64,000 nt of DNA from the NCBI RefSeq assembly GCF_900167185.1, contig NZ_FUWM01000004.1:1-64000 (forward strand), read 5' to 3'. Position 1 is the first letter of the stretch; every line of letters starts with the position of its first letter. Source of the stretch: Selenihalanaerobacter shriftii (GTDB lineage Bacteria; Bacillota; Halanaerobiia; Halobacteroidales; Acetohalobiaceae). Positions 1 to 8,535 of the stretch are shown one piece after another. The position numbers and the translations under genes are program-made. The notes under the pieces were generated by a model, which did no database searches, was not told where the DNA came from, and saw nothing but the letters and a program-made list of their open reading frames with translations.

Positions 1-218
1 AACTGTTGGTTTTCTTTGCGTAATTTAATTAGTTCTTTTTCTTGATCAGTTCTATTATCTTTTGCTTTAAATGAACCTGAATTCTTATAATTTTTTACCC
101 ATTTATGAACAGTTGATCTGGCAATATTATATTCTTTAACTACTTCACTTGGTTTTTTACCATTATTAACTAATGAAACTATTTGTTTTTTGAATTCATC
201 ATTATATCTTTTCGGCAT
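1..218 (-). CDS. IS3-family transposase OrfA (helix-turn-helix), C-terminus outside window
   Basis: DNA-binding first ORF of an IS3-type element. The visible 72 residues begin MPKRYNDEFKKQIVSL and contain a homeodomain-like helix-turn-helix around residues 18-45, with the family-typical 'NIARSTVHKWVKNYK'. A stretch rich in Lys, Glu and Leu (KELIKLRKEN) follows and looks like the start of the leucine zipper used for OrfA dimerisation. The ATG at 216-218 has a good ribosome binding site (TGGAGGT). OrfB, normally made by -1 frameshifting, would lie beyond the window. Confidence 0.85.
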   Translation of the reverse strand, partial: MPKRYNDEFKKQIVSLVNNGKKPSEVVKEYNIARSTVHKWVKNYKNSGSFKAKDNRTDQEKELIKLRKENQQ

Positions 219-283
219 GATATACCTCCATATTATTGATTTTATTTTACTATATTATATCATGTCCGAGAAATTTCTGTACA
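1..283 (-). mobile_element. IS3-family insertion sequence, 5' end only (cut by window edge)
   Basis: An insertion sequence enters from the left edge. Its outer terminus is at 283: read on the minus strand the end is TGTACAGAAATTTCTCGGAC, starting with the TG typical of IS3-family terminal repeats, followed inwards by an AT-rich stretch and the orfA ribosome binding site. The second terminal repeat, orfB and the target duplication lie outside the window, so neither the group nor the element's activity can be settled. The element ends 5 bp from the stop codon of the neighbouring lipoprotein gene. Confidence 0.75.
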
Positions 284-288
284 ATTAA

Positions 289-747
289 TTATAACCGATC
301 CATAGAGTCTTTTAACATTTCTTTTAAAGTAGGAATCTTTCCCCAGTTACTATATGTCCCTCCATTTGTAAAGTATGCTTTTTTATATGGAAATAACCTT
401 GATATTATTGGCTTATAATATTTATTTATCGCTCTAGAAACTTTATTACTACCATATTCATCATAAAAACCTTCACCATACTTAACTCCACCAGTCTTTA
501 CTGTAAATATAAATTCTTTATCTGTTTTTGGATTGCAGTAAGCTATAGTTACATCGTTCTGGTCAATATGTCTTATCTTTTGAATCTCAAATTCTTCGTT
601 ATAAGCTTCTTCTAGGTAGTTTATAATCTCCTTTGATAGCTTTGGATAATCCTCCATAGGATAATTCGTTGAAGTATTACACCCACTTACTATTGTTAGT
701 AATAGCAAAATGCTTATTACTAATAACACTTTTTTCTTGGTTTGCAT
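289..747 (-). CDS. Small predicted lipoprotein, unknown function
   Basis: A 152-residue exported protein. Residues 1-22 form a lipoprotein signal peptide with a basic N-terminus (MQTKKK), a hydrophobic core and a lipobox ending V-S-G-C at Cys23. The mature part is soluble, acidic to neutral and rich in Tyr (YGEGFYDEYG, KYYKPI). I recognise no family. The ATG has a GA-rich ribosome binding site (GAGGAAAAAG). An insertion sequence ends 5 bp past the stop codon, so the C-terminus could be native or slightly shortened by the insertion. It is probably anchored in a membrane; the partner is unknown. Confidence 0.7.
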   Translation of the reverse strand: MQTKKKVLLVISILLLLTIVSGCNTSTNYPMEDYPKLSKEIINYLEEAYNEEFEIQKIRHIDQNDVTIAYCNPKTDKEFIFTVKTGGVKYGEGFYDEYGSNKVSRAINKYYKPIISRLFPYKKAYFTNGGTYSNWGKIPTLKEMLKDSMDRL

Positions 748-844
748 CTTTTTCCTCCTCTTTACTTAAGCTTAAAATCTTAATATAACCACAAAATATT
801 GTAGCTTTATTAAGACTTTAAACTGTGAAAGATTTTAATGATCT

Positions 845-880
845 TAATTGTTAATTGTCAACTGTTAATTGTCAATTATC
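845..880. repeat. Dispersed TTAATTGTCAACTG-type repeat
   Basis: A run of alternating GTTAATTGT and CAACTGTTAATT units. Related tracts occur in the opposite orientation at 34524-34604 around the tRNA genes, and a shorter one near 14025-14046. All lie in intergenic DNA. They resemble the small palindrome-rich repeats that spread in low-GC genomes; no function is apparent. Confidence 0.5.
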
Positions 881-948
881 ACTAGTCTGTGTCTAAATTG
901 TTTCAATGTCTTAAATATAATCTGTTCTCTGCATTTAAAGTATAAGCC

Positions 949-974
949 AAAAGGGGTAATCAAATTACCCCTTT
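949..974 (-). terminator. Terminator after the tube-like gene
   Basis: A 12-bp stem (AAAGGGGTAAT pairing with ATTACCCCTTT) with a 3-nt loop, followed on the minus strand by a short T run. It ends the transcript of the two genes at 993-3694. Confidence 0.75.
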
Positions 975-992
975 CAACTTACTTAATTAACC

Positions 993-1424
993 TTACTCTG
1001 CAGCCGCATAGCCGCCTTCCATAGTTACTAATTCATTCTTATCCTTTTTCTGCTTAAGGAACAAATCGAATGTACCTATACCTTCAGTGTGACCAAAATT
1101 TTCTTCATAGTCGACTATAAAAGCATTAGGTAAAGTAACTTTTCGTACTACCTGATCTCCTGCTATTACCTCTAAAATAGCATTTCGATAAGCATCTGCT
1201 TTTTCAGCAGTTACTAAAGACCAATTTGCTACCTTCTGTGTGTCATCTGGTTCTCCTTCTACGGCTGTAATAATCTTGCCTTTTACCTTTAATTCCGTGC
1301 CAATATCTGTAGCTTTGGCATTAGAACCATCAGGTGAATCTGACTTATACGATGCCGTCGTAATATTGTCCTTTTCCAACAGAATAGTCTCACTTTGTCC
1401 TTCAATAGTTAATCTGAATCCCAT
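993..1424 (-). CDS. Small tail-tube/Hcp-like protein, partner of the sheath-like gene
   Basis: A 143-residue soluble protein without a signal peptide. It is built of short beta-strand segments: MGFRLTIEG at the start, TDIGTELKVKGKI around residue 45, a Trp-containing NWSLVTAEKADAYRN around 68-82, and VRKVTLPNAFIVDYEENF near the middle. This resembles small Clostridium proteins sometimes labelled 'membrane-associated protease 1', a name I do not trust. The length and beta-rich plan fit a phage tail tube or Hcp-like subunit. The neighbouring large protein has sheath-like features, which supports this reading. The gene follows 1529-3694 on the same strand after about 100 bp and is closed by a terminator. 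It has a strong ribosome binding site (AAGGGGG). The tube role is inference. Confidence 0.5.
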   Translation of the reverse strand: MGFRLTIEGQSETILLEKDNITTASYKSDSPDGSNAKATDIGTELKVKGKIITAVEGEPDDTQKVANWSLVTAEKADAYRNAILEVIAGDQVVRKVTLPNAFIVDYEENFGHTEGIGTFDLFLKQKKDKNELVTMEGGYAAAE

Positions 1425-1528
1425 GAAAATTCCCCCTTGTTAGGTTTTTTATTTATATCAATACACCTTAAGATGTATTAATATACTTTAATTAACTTAA
1501 AGACTTATATTTAAATGAAGTCTTTAAT

Positions 1529-3694
1529 TTAACTGGCATTAGCACTTGTGCTTTTTGTAATATTAACTTCTAAATTCTTCACATTTCCATTGAAAGTAAG
1601 ATCTAACTGACATGTATTGCTCTCTAAATCTATGTTATAACTTATATCATCACCATCTTGTAATATAGAATTTACATACCCAGCATTATTAACCCAATTA
1701 CTCTTTTGACTCTTTGGATTATTACTAAAGAACTTAACAATCTTATCTTGTTTAAAGTCGCTGGTTTTAAATCTTAAAATCCTTTCTATATAAGTACTTA
1801 CTAACGTTTTATAAATTGAATCAAATCCATACTCAGTCATCTCTAAGCTCCTAGCTTTATAAACAGTTAACCTTTTAATTTCTTTTCCATCTAACTGTGC
1901 ATTTTCTGATGAAAATACAAAACCAAAATCATTTCTATTGATTGAATCCTTAATTGAATTTGTAAATCCAGTTATTTCTTTAGCTAATGTTGTAGCAACT
2001 TTTAAGTTGTTATCGCCACTTTCTATATCAAATCTAACTCCTGGATAATTTTTAGATACTTTTTTAAAGTTATCTCTTAAATATTCTGGGCATTGATAAG
2101 CTGCAACTATACCAGCTGCTACATAAGAAGCATCTATGTAAACACCTTCTAACCATAATTTTAATATATCTTCCTCTTCTTTAGATAAGATTGCTCCTCC
2201 ATGCTCTGTCTTAGTCATCTTCCTATCTAAAACTACTCCAGATTTATTCTTTGGTATTACTGTAAAGTTTGGAATACAAGGGATTATATATTCACTATAA
2301 TCCTGACGAGTTAATTTTTCAGTCTTGTCTATATATTTTTCTACTCCCTTAGTTGCCATATCATTAAATGTTGTCTCTTCATCTGCTTGAAAATTAAAGA
2401 ATATCTGTATTTTATATTTCTTTGTTGTATCAAGAATAGCTGTTAATGATTCCATTGTCTTTCCTTCTTTTCTTTTGGTCTTATCTGTTCCTTTAAATCT
2501 AACTCTTCTAGTCTTTACTTGATTCGATCCTTCTAATTCTATTCCAGGAACTATCCCAAACCAAATTGTTTCAGAAAAGTTATTTTTAGCATTTACAGTA
2601 TTTAAGAAAGTCTCTAATCTTGGTTTATTATTCGCCTTAACAAGCATATCTACTTTACAGTTACTAACTAATAACTTTGGAGTCATACCTCTATTTTTAG
2701 TATCATATTGCTCAAAAAACATTTTTACACCTAAAAGCTTCTCTACCAAAGGCTTAGCAGCCTTTACAAAATCATCTTTTGAGCTTTTATAAAACTCAAG
2801 ATAATTATTATAATTCGCCACTTCTTTTTCAACATTAATATCTGTTGTTGGAGAAGATATAGGCGCAAAAGTTCTTACTACTAAATCCTTTACATAAGGA
2901 GTCGGAGTCTCAGTTATCACCTCATAGTCTTCTTCATATATTTCAATTAAATCATTTGTCTTCTTCTCATTTTGCACCGCCAATGCCGTCTCCTCTTCTT
3001 CTGGAGCTTCTAAAATTTTAAGCTCCCCTTGATTATCCATAGTAAGAATTCCAATCTCTATTGCTTCAGCTTCTGATTCTTCTTGACTTTCTCCTAATAA
3101 AAGTCTTGTCTTGATATCTTCAATTGCTAAAGGTAACATACCCAATACATTATTATAATTCTGACTTGCTTCTTCAAACTTTATATTTAATTTGTCTCCT
3201 AAATCTAATTTTTTAGGATCTTCATCATCAAGTTCTTCATGCTTACCGTATAGATAATTTATCTCCTTTCGCACCTGCTTGATATCTTCCATCACCTTCT
3301 TAGGAGAAATCATGTCTAAAATATTCTCAAATTTAAAGTCCACATTCTTACTTCCTTGACTCTTTTTAGTGTCTATTAATGTAAATAGCATCTTTAGAAA
3401 ATCATTATTCTGATCCAATCCTATTTCTGTTATGCAATTCTCAGGTATTCCTTGTGGTTTTACTGACGTATACATTACCTTCTGATTTGCAGCGTTATAA
3501 TAGGAATAAATTTTAGGACTAAATTTTTCAAGAAATTCCTCAAAGCTTTCAACTAATAAATGATCATTAATTTCATTTATTTTGTCATCGTCTAAACTTT
3601 CTACCCCCTTTACATCTCCTACTAAAGTAATTAAGTCTAATTTTTCAGGATTCACTTCTTCAAAAAGTATTGTCCTATTTGTTTGATTAATAAT
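1529..3694 (-). CDS. Large contractile-sheath-like protein, probable AUU start
   Basis: A large cytosolic protein (708 residues from the GTG at 3655, about 721 from the start chosen here). An N-terminal region contains FKFENILDMISPKKVMEDIK, which recalls the 'F.s..DFsPe.v' segment of T6SS small sheath subunits. An acidic low-complexity linker (about residues 195-245) follows. The C-terminal half has WLEGVYIDASYVAAGIVAAY and a last segment with YIERILRFKTSDF, reminiscent of phage/T6SS sheath C-terminal domains. The GTG at 3655 has no ribosome binding site. A perfect GGAGGAG at 3701-3707 lies 6 nt before an in-frame ATT at 3692-3694, and the added residues (INQTNRTILFEEV) read like real protein, so I chose ATT. 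The sheath assignment is inference from pattern and neighbour. Confidence 0.5.
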   Translation of the reverse strand: MINQTNRTILFEEVNPEKLDLITLVGDVKGVESLDDDKINEINDHLLVESFEEFLEKFSPKIYSYYNAANQKVMYTSVKPQGIPENCITEIGLDQNNDFLKMLFTLIDTKKSQGSKNVDFKFENILDMISPKKVMEDIKQVRKEINYLYGKHEELDDEDPKKLDLGDKLNIKFEEASQNYNNVLGMLPLAIEDIKTRLLLGESQEESEAEAIEIGILTMDNQGELKILEAPEEEETALAVQNEKKTNDLIEIYEEDYEVITETPTPYVKDLVVRTFAPISSPTTDINVEKEVANYNNYLEFYKSSKDDFVKAAKPLVEKLLGVKMFFEQYDTKNRGMTPKLLVSNCKVDMLVKANNKPRLETFLNTVNAKNNFSETIWFGIVPGIELEGSNQVKTRRVRFKGTDKTKRKEGKTMESLTAILDTTKKYKIQIFFNFQADEETTFNDMATKGVEKYIDKTEKLTRQDYSEYIIPCIPNFTVIPKNKSGVVLDRKMTKTEHGGAILSKEEEDILKLWLEGVYIDASYVAAGIVAAYQCPEYLRDNFKKVSKNYPGVRFDIESGDNNLKVATTLAKEITGFTNSIKDSINRNDFGFVFSSENAQLDGKEIKRLTVYKARSLEMTEYGFDSIYKTLVSTYIERILRFKTSDFKQDKIVKFFSNNPKSQKSNWVNNAGYVNSILQDGDDISYNIDLESNTCQLDLTFNGNVKNLEVNITKSTSANAS

Positions 3695-3729
3695 TTTAAT
3701 CTCCTCCTTTCGAATTTTAAAATTTAAGT

Positions 3730-4030
3730 AAAATTATTTAATTCACTTAAATGAATTGTCAATTAAATCCATTTATACCCAATTCCCAATTAGTATAACA
3801 TACGATTCTCAAAAAATTCTCAAATAACCATGATTACCAACCCATTTTCTAAAAATAATTTCCACAAAATTATTTTATTTAATAGCAAAATGTGTTAATT
3901 TAAACTAGATTAGGAAGTGATTATCGTTTTTTCTACATCTTTTTTACTTGTTATACTAAAAAAACTATATTATTTAAAAAAACATAAGTAATAACTTATA
4001 ATAAAATAATATCTATTATATTTGTATATT
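3730..4030. other. AT-rich intergenic region with a probable promoter for the sheath-like gene
   Basis: About 300 bp without a gene between the sheath-like gene and the trp operon terminator. On the minus strand a TATACT preceded by TG (extended -10) lies near 3794-3803. There are several short A/T tracts. I see no RNA gene or repeat beyond this. Confidence 0.4.
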
Positions 4031-4040
4031 TTAGAATATA

Positions 4041-4072
4041 AAAAGACCTACCACTAATTAGTGGTAGGTCTT
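4041..4072 (-). terminator. Terminator of the trp operon
   Basis: A perfect palindromic stem (GACCTACCACTAAT pairing with ATTAGTGGTAGGTC) followed on the minus strand by TTTTTATA, 17 bp past the trpA stop codon. Confidence 0.9.
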
Positions 4073-4088
4073 AATCTTAATTATCTAT

Positions 4089-4886
4089 TTAATTATTTGC
4101 TAATGCCCTAATGAAACTACCTACTCTTTGAATAAATTCATCTTTATTGTCTGAGATTAAATCTAAATTATCTTCTATCTTTTGAATAATAGCACTTCCT
4201 ACAATAGCTCCATCGGCAAATTGACCAACCTCACTTACATGCTCTGGCTTAGAAATTCCAAAACCAACTGCTACTGGAATGGAGGTTAAGCTTTTAACCT
4301 TTTCTACAATTCCTTTAACTTCTTTAGCTACTTCTGTTCTAGCTCCTGTTGTCCCTGACGTCGATACAGCATAAATGAAACCAGAAGAAGCTTCAGCTAC
4401 CTCTTTTAATCTCTTTTCAGTACTAATAGGAGTTACAAGTAAAATAATATTTAACTCAGTACTATATTCTCGTAATTCTTCATCTTCTCCTAGAGGCAAA
4501 TCAGGAATAATTACTCCATCTACTCCTACTTCTTCACTCTTATTAACGAATTCTTCAACTCCATAACTAAAAACTGAATTATAGTATCCCATTAAAATTA
4601 ATGGAATATCACTCTCCAATCTAATCTCCTCTACTAACTCAAAAATATCATTTAAATTAGTACCATGAGTTAAACTTCTTTTACCTGCTTTTTGAATTGT
4701 TGGTCCATCTGCTAAAGGAGTTGAGTAAGGAATCCCCAATTCAATAATGTCGGCACCCTTTCTTTCAGCCTCCAGCACTAATTCTTTAGTTAACTCCAGA
4801 TTAGGATCTCCAGCCATAAGGAAAGGGATAAAAGCGCTCTGCTCCTTTTGTTTTAATCTATTAAAGGTAGCAGCTATCCTACCCAT
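4089..4886 (-). CDS. trpA: Tryptophan synthase alpha subunit
   Basis: Cleaves indole-3-glycerol phosphate to indole and glyceraldehyde 3-phosphate and channels indole to TrpB. The 265 residues have the usual length and TIM-barrel plan. The catalytic Glu (about residue 49, ELGIPYSTPLADGP) and Asp60 are visible, as are the mobile loop STSGTTGAR around 180 and the phosphate-binding GFGISKPE and GAIVGSAI segments. It is the last gene of the operon, adjacent to trpB with no gap, and is followed by a strong terminator. Confidence 0.97.
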   Translation of the reverse strand: MGRIAATFNRLKQKEQSAFIPFLMAGDPNLELTKELVLEAERKGADIIELGIPYSTPLADGPTIQKAGKRSLTHGTNLNDIFELVEEIRLESDIPLILMGYYNSVFSYGVEEFVNKSEEVGVDGVIIPDLPLGEDEELREYSTELNIILLVTPISTEKRLKEVAEASSGFIYAVSTSGTTGARTEVAKEVKGIVEKVKSLTSIPVAVGFGISKPEHVSEVGQFADGAIVGSAIIQKIEDNLDLISDNKDEFIQRVGSFIRALANN

Positions 4887-6071
4887 TTAAATTTCAACTC
4901 CTATTCTATCAGCTACAGTATATACATCTTTATCTCCACGTCCTGATAAGTTAACAATAATAATCTGATCCTTATCTAATTTCGGTGCTAACTTTTTAAC
5001 CTGAGCTATAGCATGAGAACTTTCTAATGCAGGAATTATTCCTTCAACTTCCGAAAGTAATTGGAAGGCTTCCACTGCTTCCTCATCTGTAACTGCTACA
5101 TATTCCGCTCGACCACTATCATTTAAATAACTATGCTCTGGACCAATACCTGGATAATCAAGTCCTGCTGAAATAGAATGTACTGGCATAATCTGCCCAC
5201 CTTCATCTTGTAAAACATAGCTTTTAAAACCATGTATAATACCTTTATCACCTTTAGTTAAAGTAGCAGCATGTTTATCAGTATCAACACCTAAACCAGC
5301 TGCTTCTACTCCTATCATCTTGACATCTTCATCATCTACAAATGGATGGAAAAGTCCAATGGCATTACTTCCTCCCCCAACACAAGCCATTAAATAATCT
5401 GGTAGCCTTCCTTCAGCTTCAAGTATCTGATCTCTTGCCTCTTTCCCGATTACTGATTGAAAGTCACGAACCATTGTCGGATAAGGATGAGGGCCAACTG
5501 CTGAACCAAGTAAATAGAATGTGTCATCTATTCTTTCTACCCATTTTCTAATTGCAACATCAACCGCATCACTTAACGTAGCTGTTCCTTCAGTAACAGG
5601 AGTTACCTTAGCTCCTAACAATCTCATTCTAAATACATTTAAAGACTGTCGCTCCACATCTTCAGCACCCATAAATATCTCACAATCCATACCAAACATG
5701 GCAGCCACCGTCGCAGTTGCTACACCGTGTTGTCCAGCCCCGGTTTCAGCAATAACTTTTTCTTTCCCCATTCTATCTGCTAATAAAATTTGTCCTAAAG
5801 TATTATTAATCTTATGAGCTCCCATATGGTTAAGATCTTCTCGCTTAAGATAAATTTTAGCTCCACCTAACTTTTCAGTCAATCTCTCAGCATAATATAA
5901 CGGATTAGCTCTCCCCACATACTGCTTCAAATAATACTCAAATTCTTCTATAAATTCTGGATCATCCTTATACTTTTCATAAGCTTCTTCTAATTCTTCT
6001 AAAGCTGGAATCAATAATTCCGGTACATACTGTCCTCCAAATTCACCAAAAACTCCCTTTTTACTTGCCAT
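4887..6071 (-). CDS. trpB: Tryptophan synthase beta subunit
   Basis: PLP enzyme that condenses indole with serine to tryptophan. At 394 residues it has the standard length of the TrpB1 type that pairs with TrpA. The PLP lysine is Lys87 in [13 protein letters not shown], the substrate loop is [10 protein letters not shown] near 110, and the phosphate-binding loop is GGGSNAIG near 233. The ATG has a strong ribosome binding site (AAGGGGGAATAACA). The start lies inside the 3' end of trpF, which suggests translational coupling. Confidence 0.98.
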   Translation of the reverse strand: MASKKGVFGEFGGQYVPELLIPALEELEEAYEKYKDDPEFIEEFEYYLKQYVGRANPLYYAERLTEKLGGAKIYLKREDLNHMGAHKINNTLGQILLADRMGKEKVIAETGAGQHGVATATVAAMFGMDCEIFMGAEDVERQSLNVFRMRLLGAKVTPVTEGTATLSDAVDVAIRKWVERIDDTFYLLGSAVGPHPYPTMVRDFQSVIGKEARDQILEAEGRLPDYLMACVGGGSNAIGLFHPFVDDEDVKMIGVEAAGLGVDTDKHAATLTKGDKGIIHGFKSYVLQDEGGQIMPVHSISAGLDYPGIGPEHSYLNDSGRAEYVAVTDEEAVEAFQLLSEVEGIIPALESSHAIAQVKKLAPKLDKDQIIIVNLSGRGDKDVYTVADRIGVEI

Positions 6072-6684
6072 TGTTATTCCCCCTTATTTTAGTAAATACT
6101 TCCTCCACTTTTCCTAAATCCTTTAATCCCGGTGCCCGTTCTACACCGCTGCTAATATCAACTCCATAAGGACTTACCTCTTTAATCGCTGTACTTATAT
6201 TCTTTGAATTTATTCCACCAGCTAAGATCACCGGCCCTAACTTTTTAGCCTCTAAAGCTAAATTCCAATTAAAAGTTTGACCGGTCCCTCCTAAATGATT
6301 TGGATCATAAGTGTCTAATAAATAACCATCTACATTATAGTTACTCAACTTCTCTAAATCTATCTCGTCTTTAATGCGAAAAGCCTTAATTATCTTCTGT
6401 TCTTCAAAGCATTGACAATACTGTGGGCTTTCATTACCATGAAACTGTAATGTGTCTAGGCCACAATATTTAGCAATCTCCTTAACCATCATCATCTCTT
6501 CATTAGCAAAAACTCCCACTGTATTAATAAAAGGTGGTAACTCATTAATAATCTCTTTTACCTGTGTTGGTTTTACCTGGCGTGGACTATTAGCAAATAT
6601 AAAACCTAAACTATCAACACCTACCTTTGCAATCTGCTTTGCATCAGCTAGATTAGTAATTCCACAAATTTTAACTCTAGTCAT
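6061..6684 (-). CDS. trpF: Phosphoribosylanthranilate isomerase
   Basis: Amadori isomerase of the tryptophan pathway (PRA to CdRP). The TIM-barrel signatures are visible: [11 protein letters not shown] at the start with the catalytic Cys, QFHGNE in the middle, [19 protein letters not shown] with the catalytic Asp, and the C-terminal GGINSKN and GVDISSGVE phosphate-binding loops. I chose the ATG at 6684, which begins the conserved N-terminus and overlaps the trpC stop. Earlier in-frame starts (up to 6696) would add only M-L-M-V. Confidence 0.96.
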   Translation of the reverse strand: MTRVKICGITNLADAKQIAKVGVDSLGFIFANSPRQVKPTQVKEIINELPPFINTVGVFANEEMMMVKEIAKYCGLDTLQFHGNESPQYCQCFEEQKIIKAFRIKDEIDLEKLSNYNVDGYLLDTYDPNHLGGTGQTFNWNLALEAKKLGPVILAGGINSKNISTAIKEVSPYGVDISSGVERAPGLKDLGKVEEVFTKIRGNNNGK

Positions 6685-7468
6685 CACCATCAACACTCTT
6701 TCCTAATAAACTACATACCTTCTCTTCTAAATTATCACTTCTCATTAACGACTCACCAACCAAAACTCCATCTATACCTGCAGTAATTAACCTTTCAATA
6801 TCTTCTCTATTAGAAATACCACTTTCACTAATTAAGATTCTATCTTGAGGTACCAATTCTTTTAACTTTAAAGTCTGTTTTATATCAGTTGTGAAGTTCT
6901 TTAAGTTTCGGTTATTAATACCAATAATTTCAGCTCCTACTCTCGTAGCAGTCTCCAATTCCTTGGCAGTATGCACCTCTACTAAAGATGCCAATCCTAA
7001 TCTTTTAGCTAAATCTAATAATTCTCTTAGCTTATTCTCAGTTAATATATTAACTATCAACAATATTGCATCTGCTCCAAAGACTTGTGCTTCATAGACT
7101 TGATAAGGATCAATAATAAAATCTTTTCGCAGCAAAGGTAATTCTGTAACTTTTCTTACTGCCTGTAAATAATCTAAACTACCTTGAAAGAACTTTTCAT
7201 CAGTCAAGACAGAAATAGCTGCTGCTCCTTGTTGACTATATACTGTAGCTATCTCTATTGGATTAAAAGCCTCTTTAATTAACCCTTTAGAAGGCGAAGC
7301 CTGCTTAATCTCTGCAATCAAACCCACTTCTGGCGCAACTAAAGCTTCTTTGAAATCTATAATATCATTATGAGGTCTTAATCTTCCCTTTAATTCAGCT
7401 AATCCTATTATCTCTCTTCGTTTATTCAATTCTTCTCTAGTGTTAGCAACTATCTTCTTTAAGAACAT
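6677..7468 (-). CDS. trpC: Indole-3-glycerol phosphate synthase
   Basis: Closes the indole ring of CdRP to give indole-3-glycerol phosphate. It is 263 residues, monofunctional and not fused to TrpF. Visible motifs are EIKQASPSKG near 53 with a catalytic Lys, LLRKDFIIDPYQ near 110 with the general-acid Lys, EVHTAKEL, GINNRNLKNF and SESGISNREDI. It overlaps trpD by 10 bp and trpF by 8 bp, typical of a coupled operon. Confidence 0.97.
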   Translation of the reverse strand: MFLKKIVANTREELNKRREIIGLAELKGRLRPHNDIIDFKEALVAPEVGLIAEIKQASPSKGLIKEAFNPIEIATVYSQQGAAAISVLTDEKFFQGSLDYLQAVRKVTELPLLRKDFIIDPYQVYEAQVFGADAILLIVNILTENKLRELLDLAKRLGLASLVEVHTAKELETATRVGAEIIGINNRNLKNFTTDIKQTLKLKELVPQDRILISESGISNREDIERLITAGIDGVLVGESLMRSDNLEEKVCSLLGKSVDGDD

Positions 7469-8487
7469 TTAGAACACTTCTTTTGCTGAGAATGTTCAAT
7501 TAATTGATTTAATTTAGCTAAAGCTGCTCCAGAATCTATTACTTCAGCTGCCAATTCTATTCCTTCTTCTAAGTTACTCACTTTATCTGTTACTAGGAAG
7601 GCAGCAGCACTATTTAATAAAATTATATCTCGTTTAGCTCCAGATTTACCTTTTAGAATATCTAGTGTAATTTGAGCATTCTCTTCAGCCTCTCCACCTT
7701 TAATTTCCTCTACTTCTGCAACTTTTAACCCATAATCTCTAGGGTTAATAGTAAAGTCCTCTACTTCTCCCTCTCTTAAATAACTGATCTTTGTCTCGCC
7801 TAAAATTGAAATCTCATCTAATCCCCCGGCTCCATGTACTACAAAAGCCTTCTCTACTCCTAAATTTCCTAATACTTTAGCTAATACTGAAGTTAACTTA
7901 GGATCATAAACACCTAAGACCTGTCGCTTAGCTCGAGCTGGATTAGTCAATGGACCTAAAATATTAAATATAGTTCTAGCTCCAACTTCTTTTCTAGGTT
8001 TAATAGCATGTTTCATAGCCTTATGAAAATTAGGAGCATATAAAAATCCAATACCTATTTCATCTACTAACTCAGCAACTTCTTTAGCTGTTAAATTCAA
8101 ATTAACCCCTAACGATTCTAAAACATCTGCACTACCACTCTTACTAGAGACTGACCTATTTCCATGTTTAGCCACTGGCACTCCAGCACCAGCAACTACT
8201 AAAGCAGAGGTAGTTGAAATATTAAAAGTACCAACGCCATCGCCTCCAGTACCACATGTATCAACCATCATTGGTTGCTGCACTTCAATATTGGTTGCTT
8301 TTTGACGCATAACTTGAGCACAACCGGTAATCTCTTCGACTGTCTCTCCTTTCATTCGTAAAGCAGTTATAAAACTGGCTATTTGTGCTTCAGTTGCACT
8401 CCCAGTCATCACTAAACCCATAGCCTCTGCTGCTTGTTGTACACTTAAGTTTTCTTCTTCCATCACCTTTTTAATAAAACCTATCAT
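7459..8487 (-). CDS. trpD: Anthranilate phosphoribosyltransferase
   Basis: Transfers the phosphoribosyl group of PRPP to anthranilate. The protein is about 342 residues. The PRPP site GTGGDGVGTFNIST lies near residue 80, followed by KHGNRSVSSKSGSADVLE and the anthranilate-contacting FLYAPNFHKAMKHA. I chose the ATG at 8487: an upstream ATG at 8496 sits directly against the GAGGAG ribosome binding site with no spacer. The ribosome binding site and start are buried in a (G/T)AG array (8481-8535) that looks like a TRAP site. The C-terminus ends in a small Cys/Lys-rich tail (KKCSKCS). Confidence 0.96.
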   Translation of the reverse strand: MIGFIKKVMEEENLSVQQAAEAMGLVMTGSATEAQIASFITALRMKGETVEEITGCAQVMRQKATNIEVQQPMMVDTCGTGGDGVGTFNISTTSALVVAGAGVPVAKHGNRSVSSKSGSADVLESLGVNLNLTAKEVAELVDEIGIGFLYAPNFHKAMKHAIKPRKEVGARTIFNILGPLTNPARAKRQVLGVYDPKLTSVLAKVLGNLGVEKAFVVHGAGGLDEISILGETKISYLREGEVEDFTINPRDYGLKVAEVEEIKGGEAEENAQITLDILKGKSGAKRDIILLNSAAAFLVTDKVSNLEEGIELAAEVIDSGAALAKLNQLIEHSQQKKCSKCS

Positions 8488-8535
8488 TACTCTCATCTCC
8501 TCTCATCCTAATCTCTACTCTTCTCATCTCTACTA
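8481..8535 (-). promoter_or_regulatory. Candidate TRAP-binding (G/U)AG array over the trpD ribosome binding site
   Basis: On the minus strand the trpE-trpD junction reads as (G/T)AG triplets at a nearly exact 5-nt period. Six triplets begin at 8535, 8530, 8525, 8520, 8515 and 8510; further ones start at 8504, 8499, 8494 and 8483. The first is the trpE stop codon and the last lie across the trpD start. TRAP binds such arrays with 2-nt spacers, so Trp-loaded TRAP would hide the trpD ribosome binding site. Binding is inference. Confidence 0.65.

Noticed and set aside
236-418. A short plus-strand frame crossing the IS end and the lipoprotein gene
   Set aside because: It spans the insertion boundary and is antisense to the lipoprotein; no support as a gene.
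5521-5817. A 98-codon open frame on the plus strand
   Set aside because: It lies opposite trpB, which is fully conserved in the other strand; no binding site or recognisable domain.
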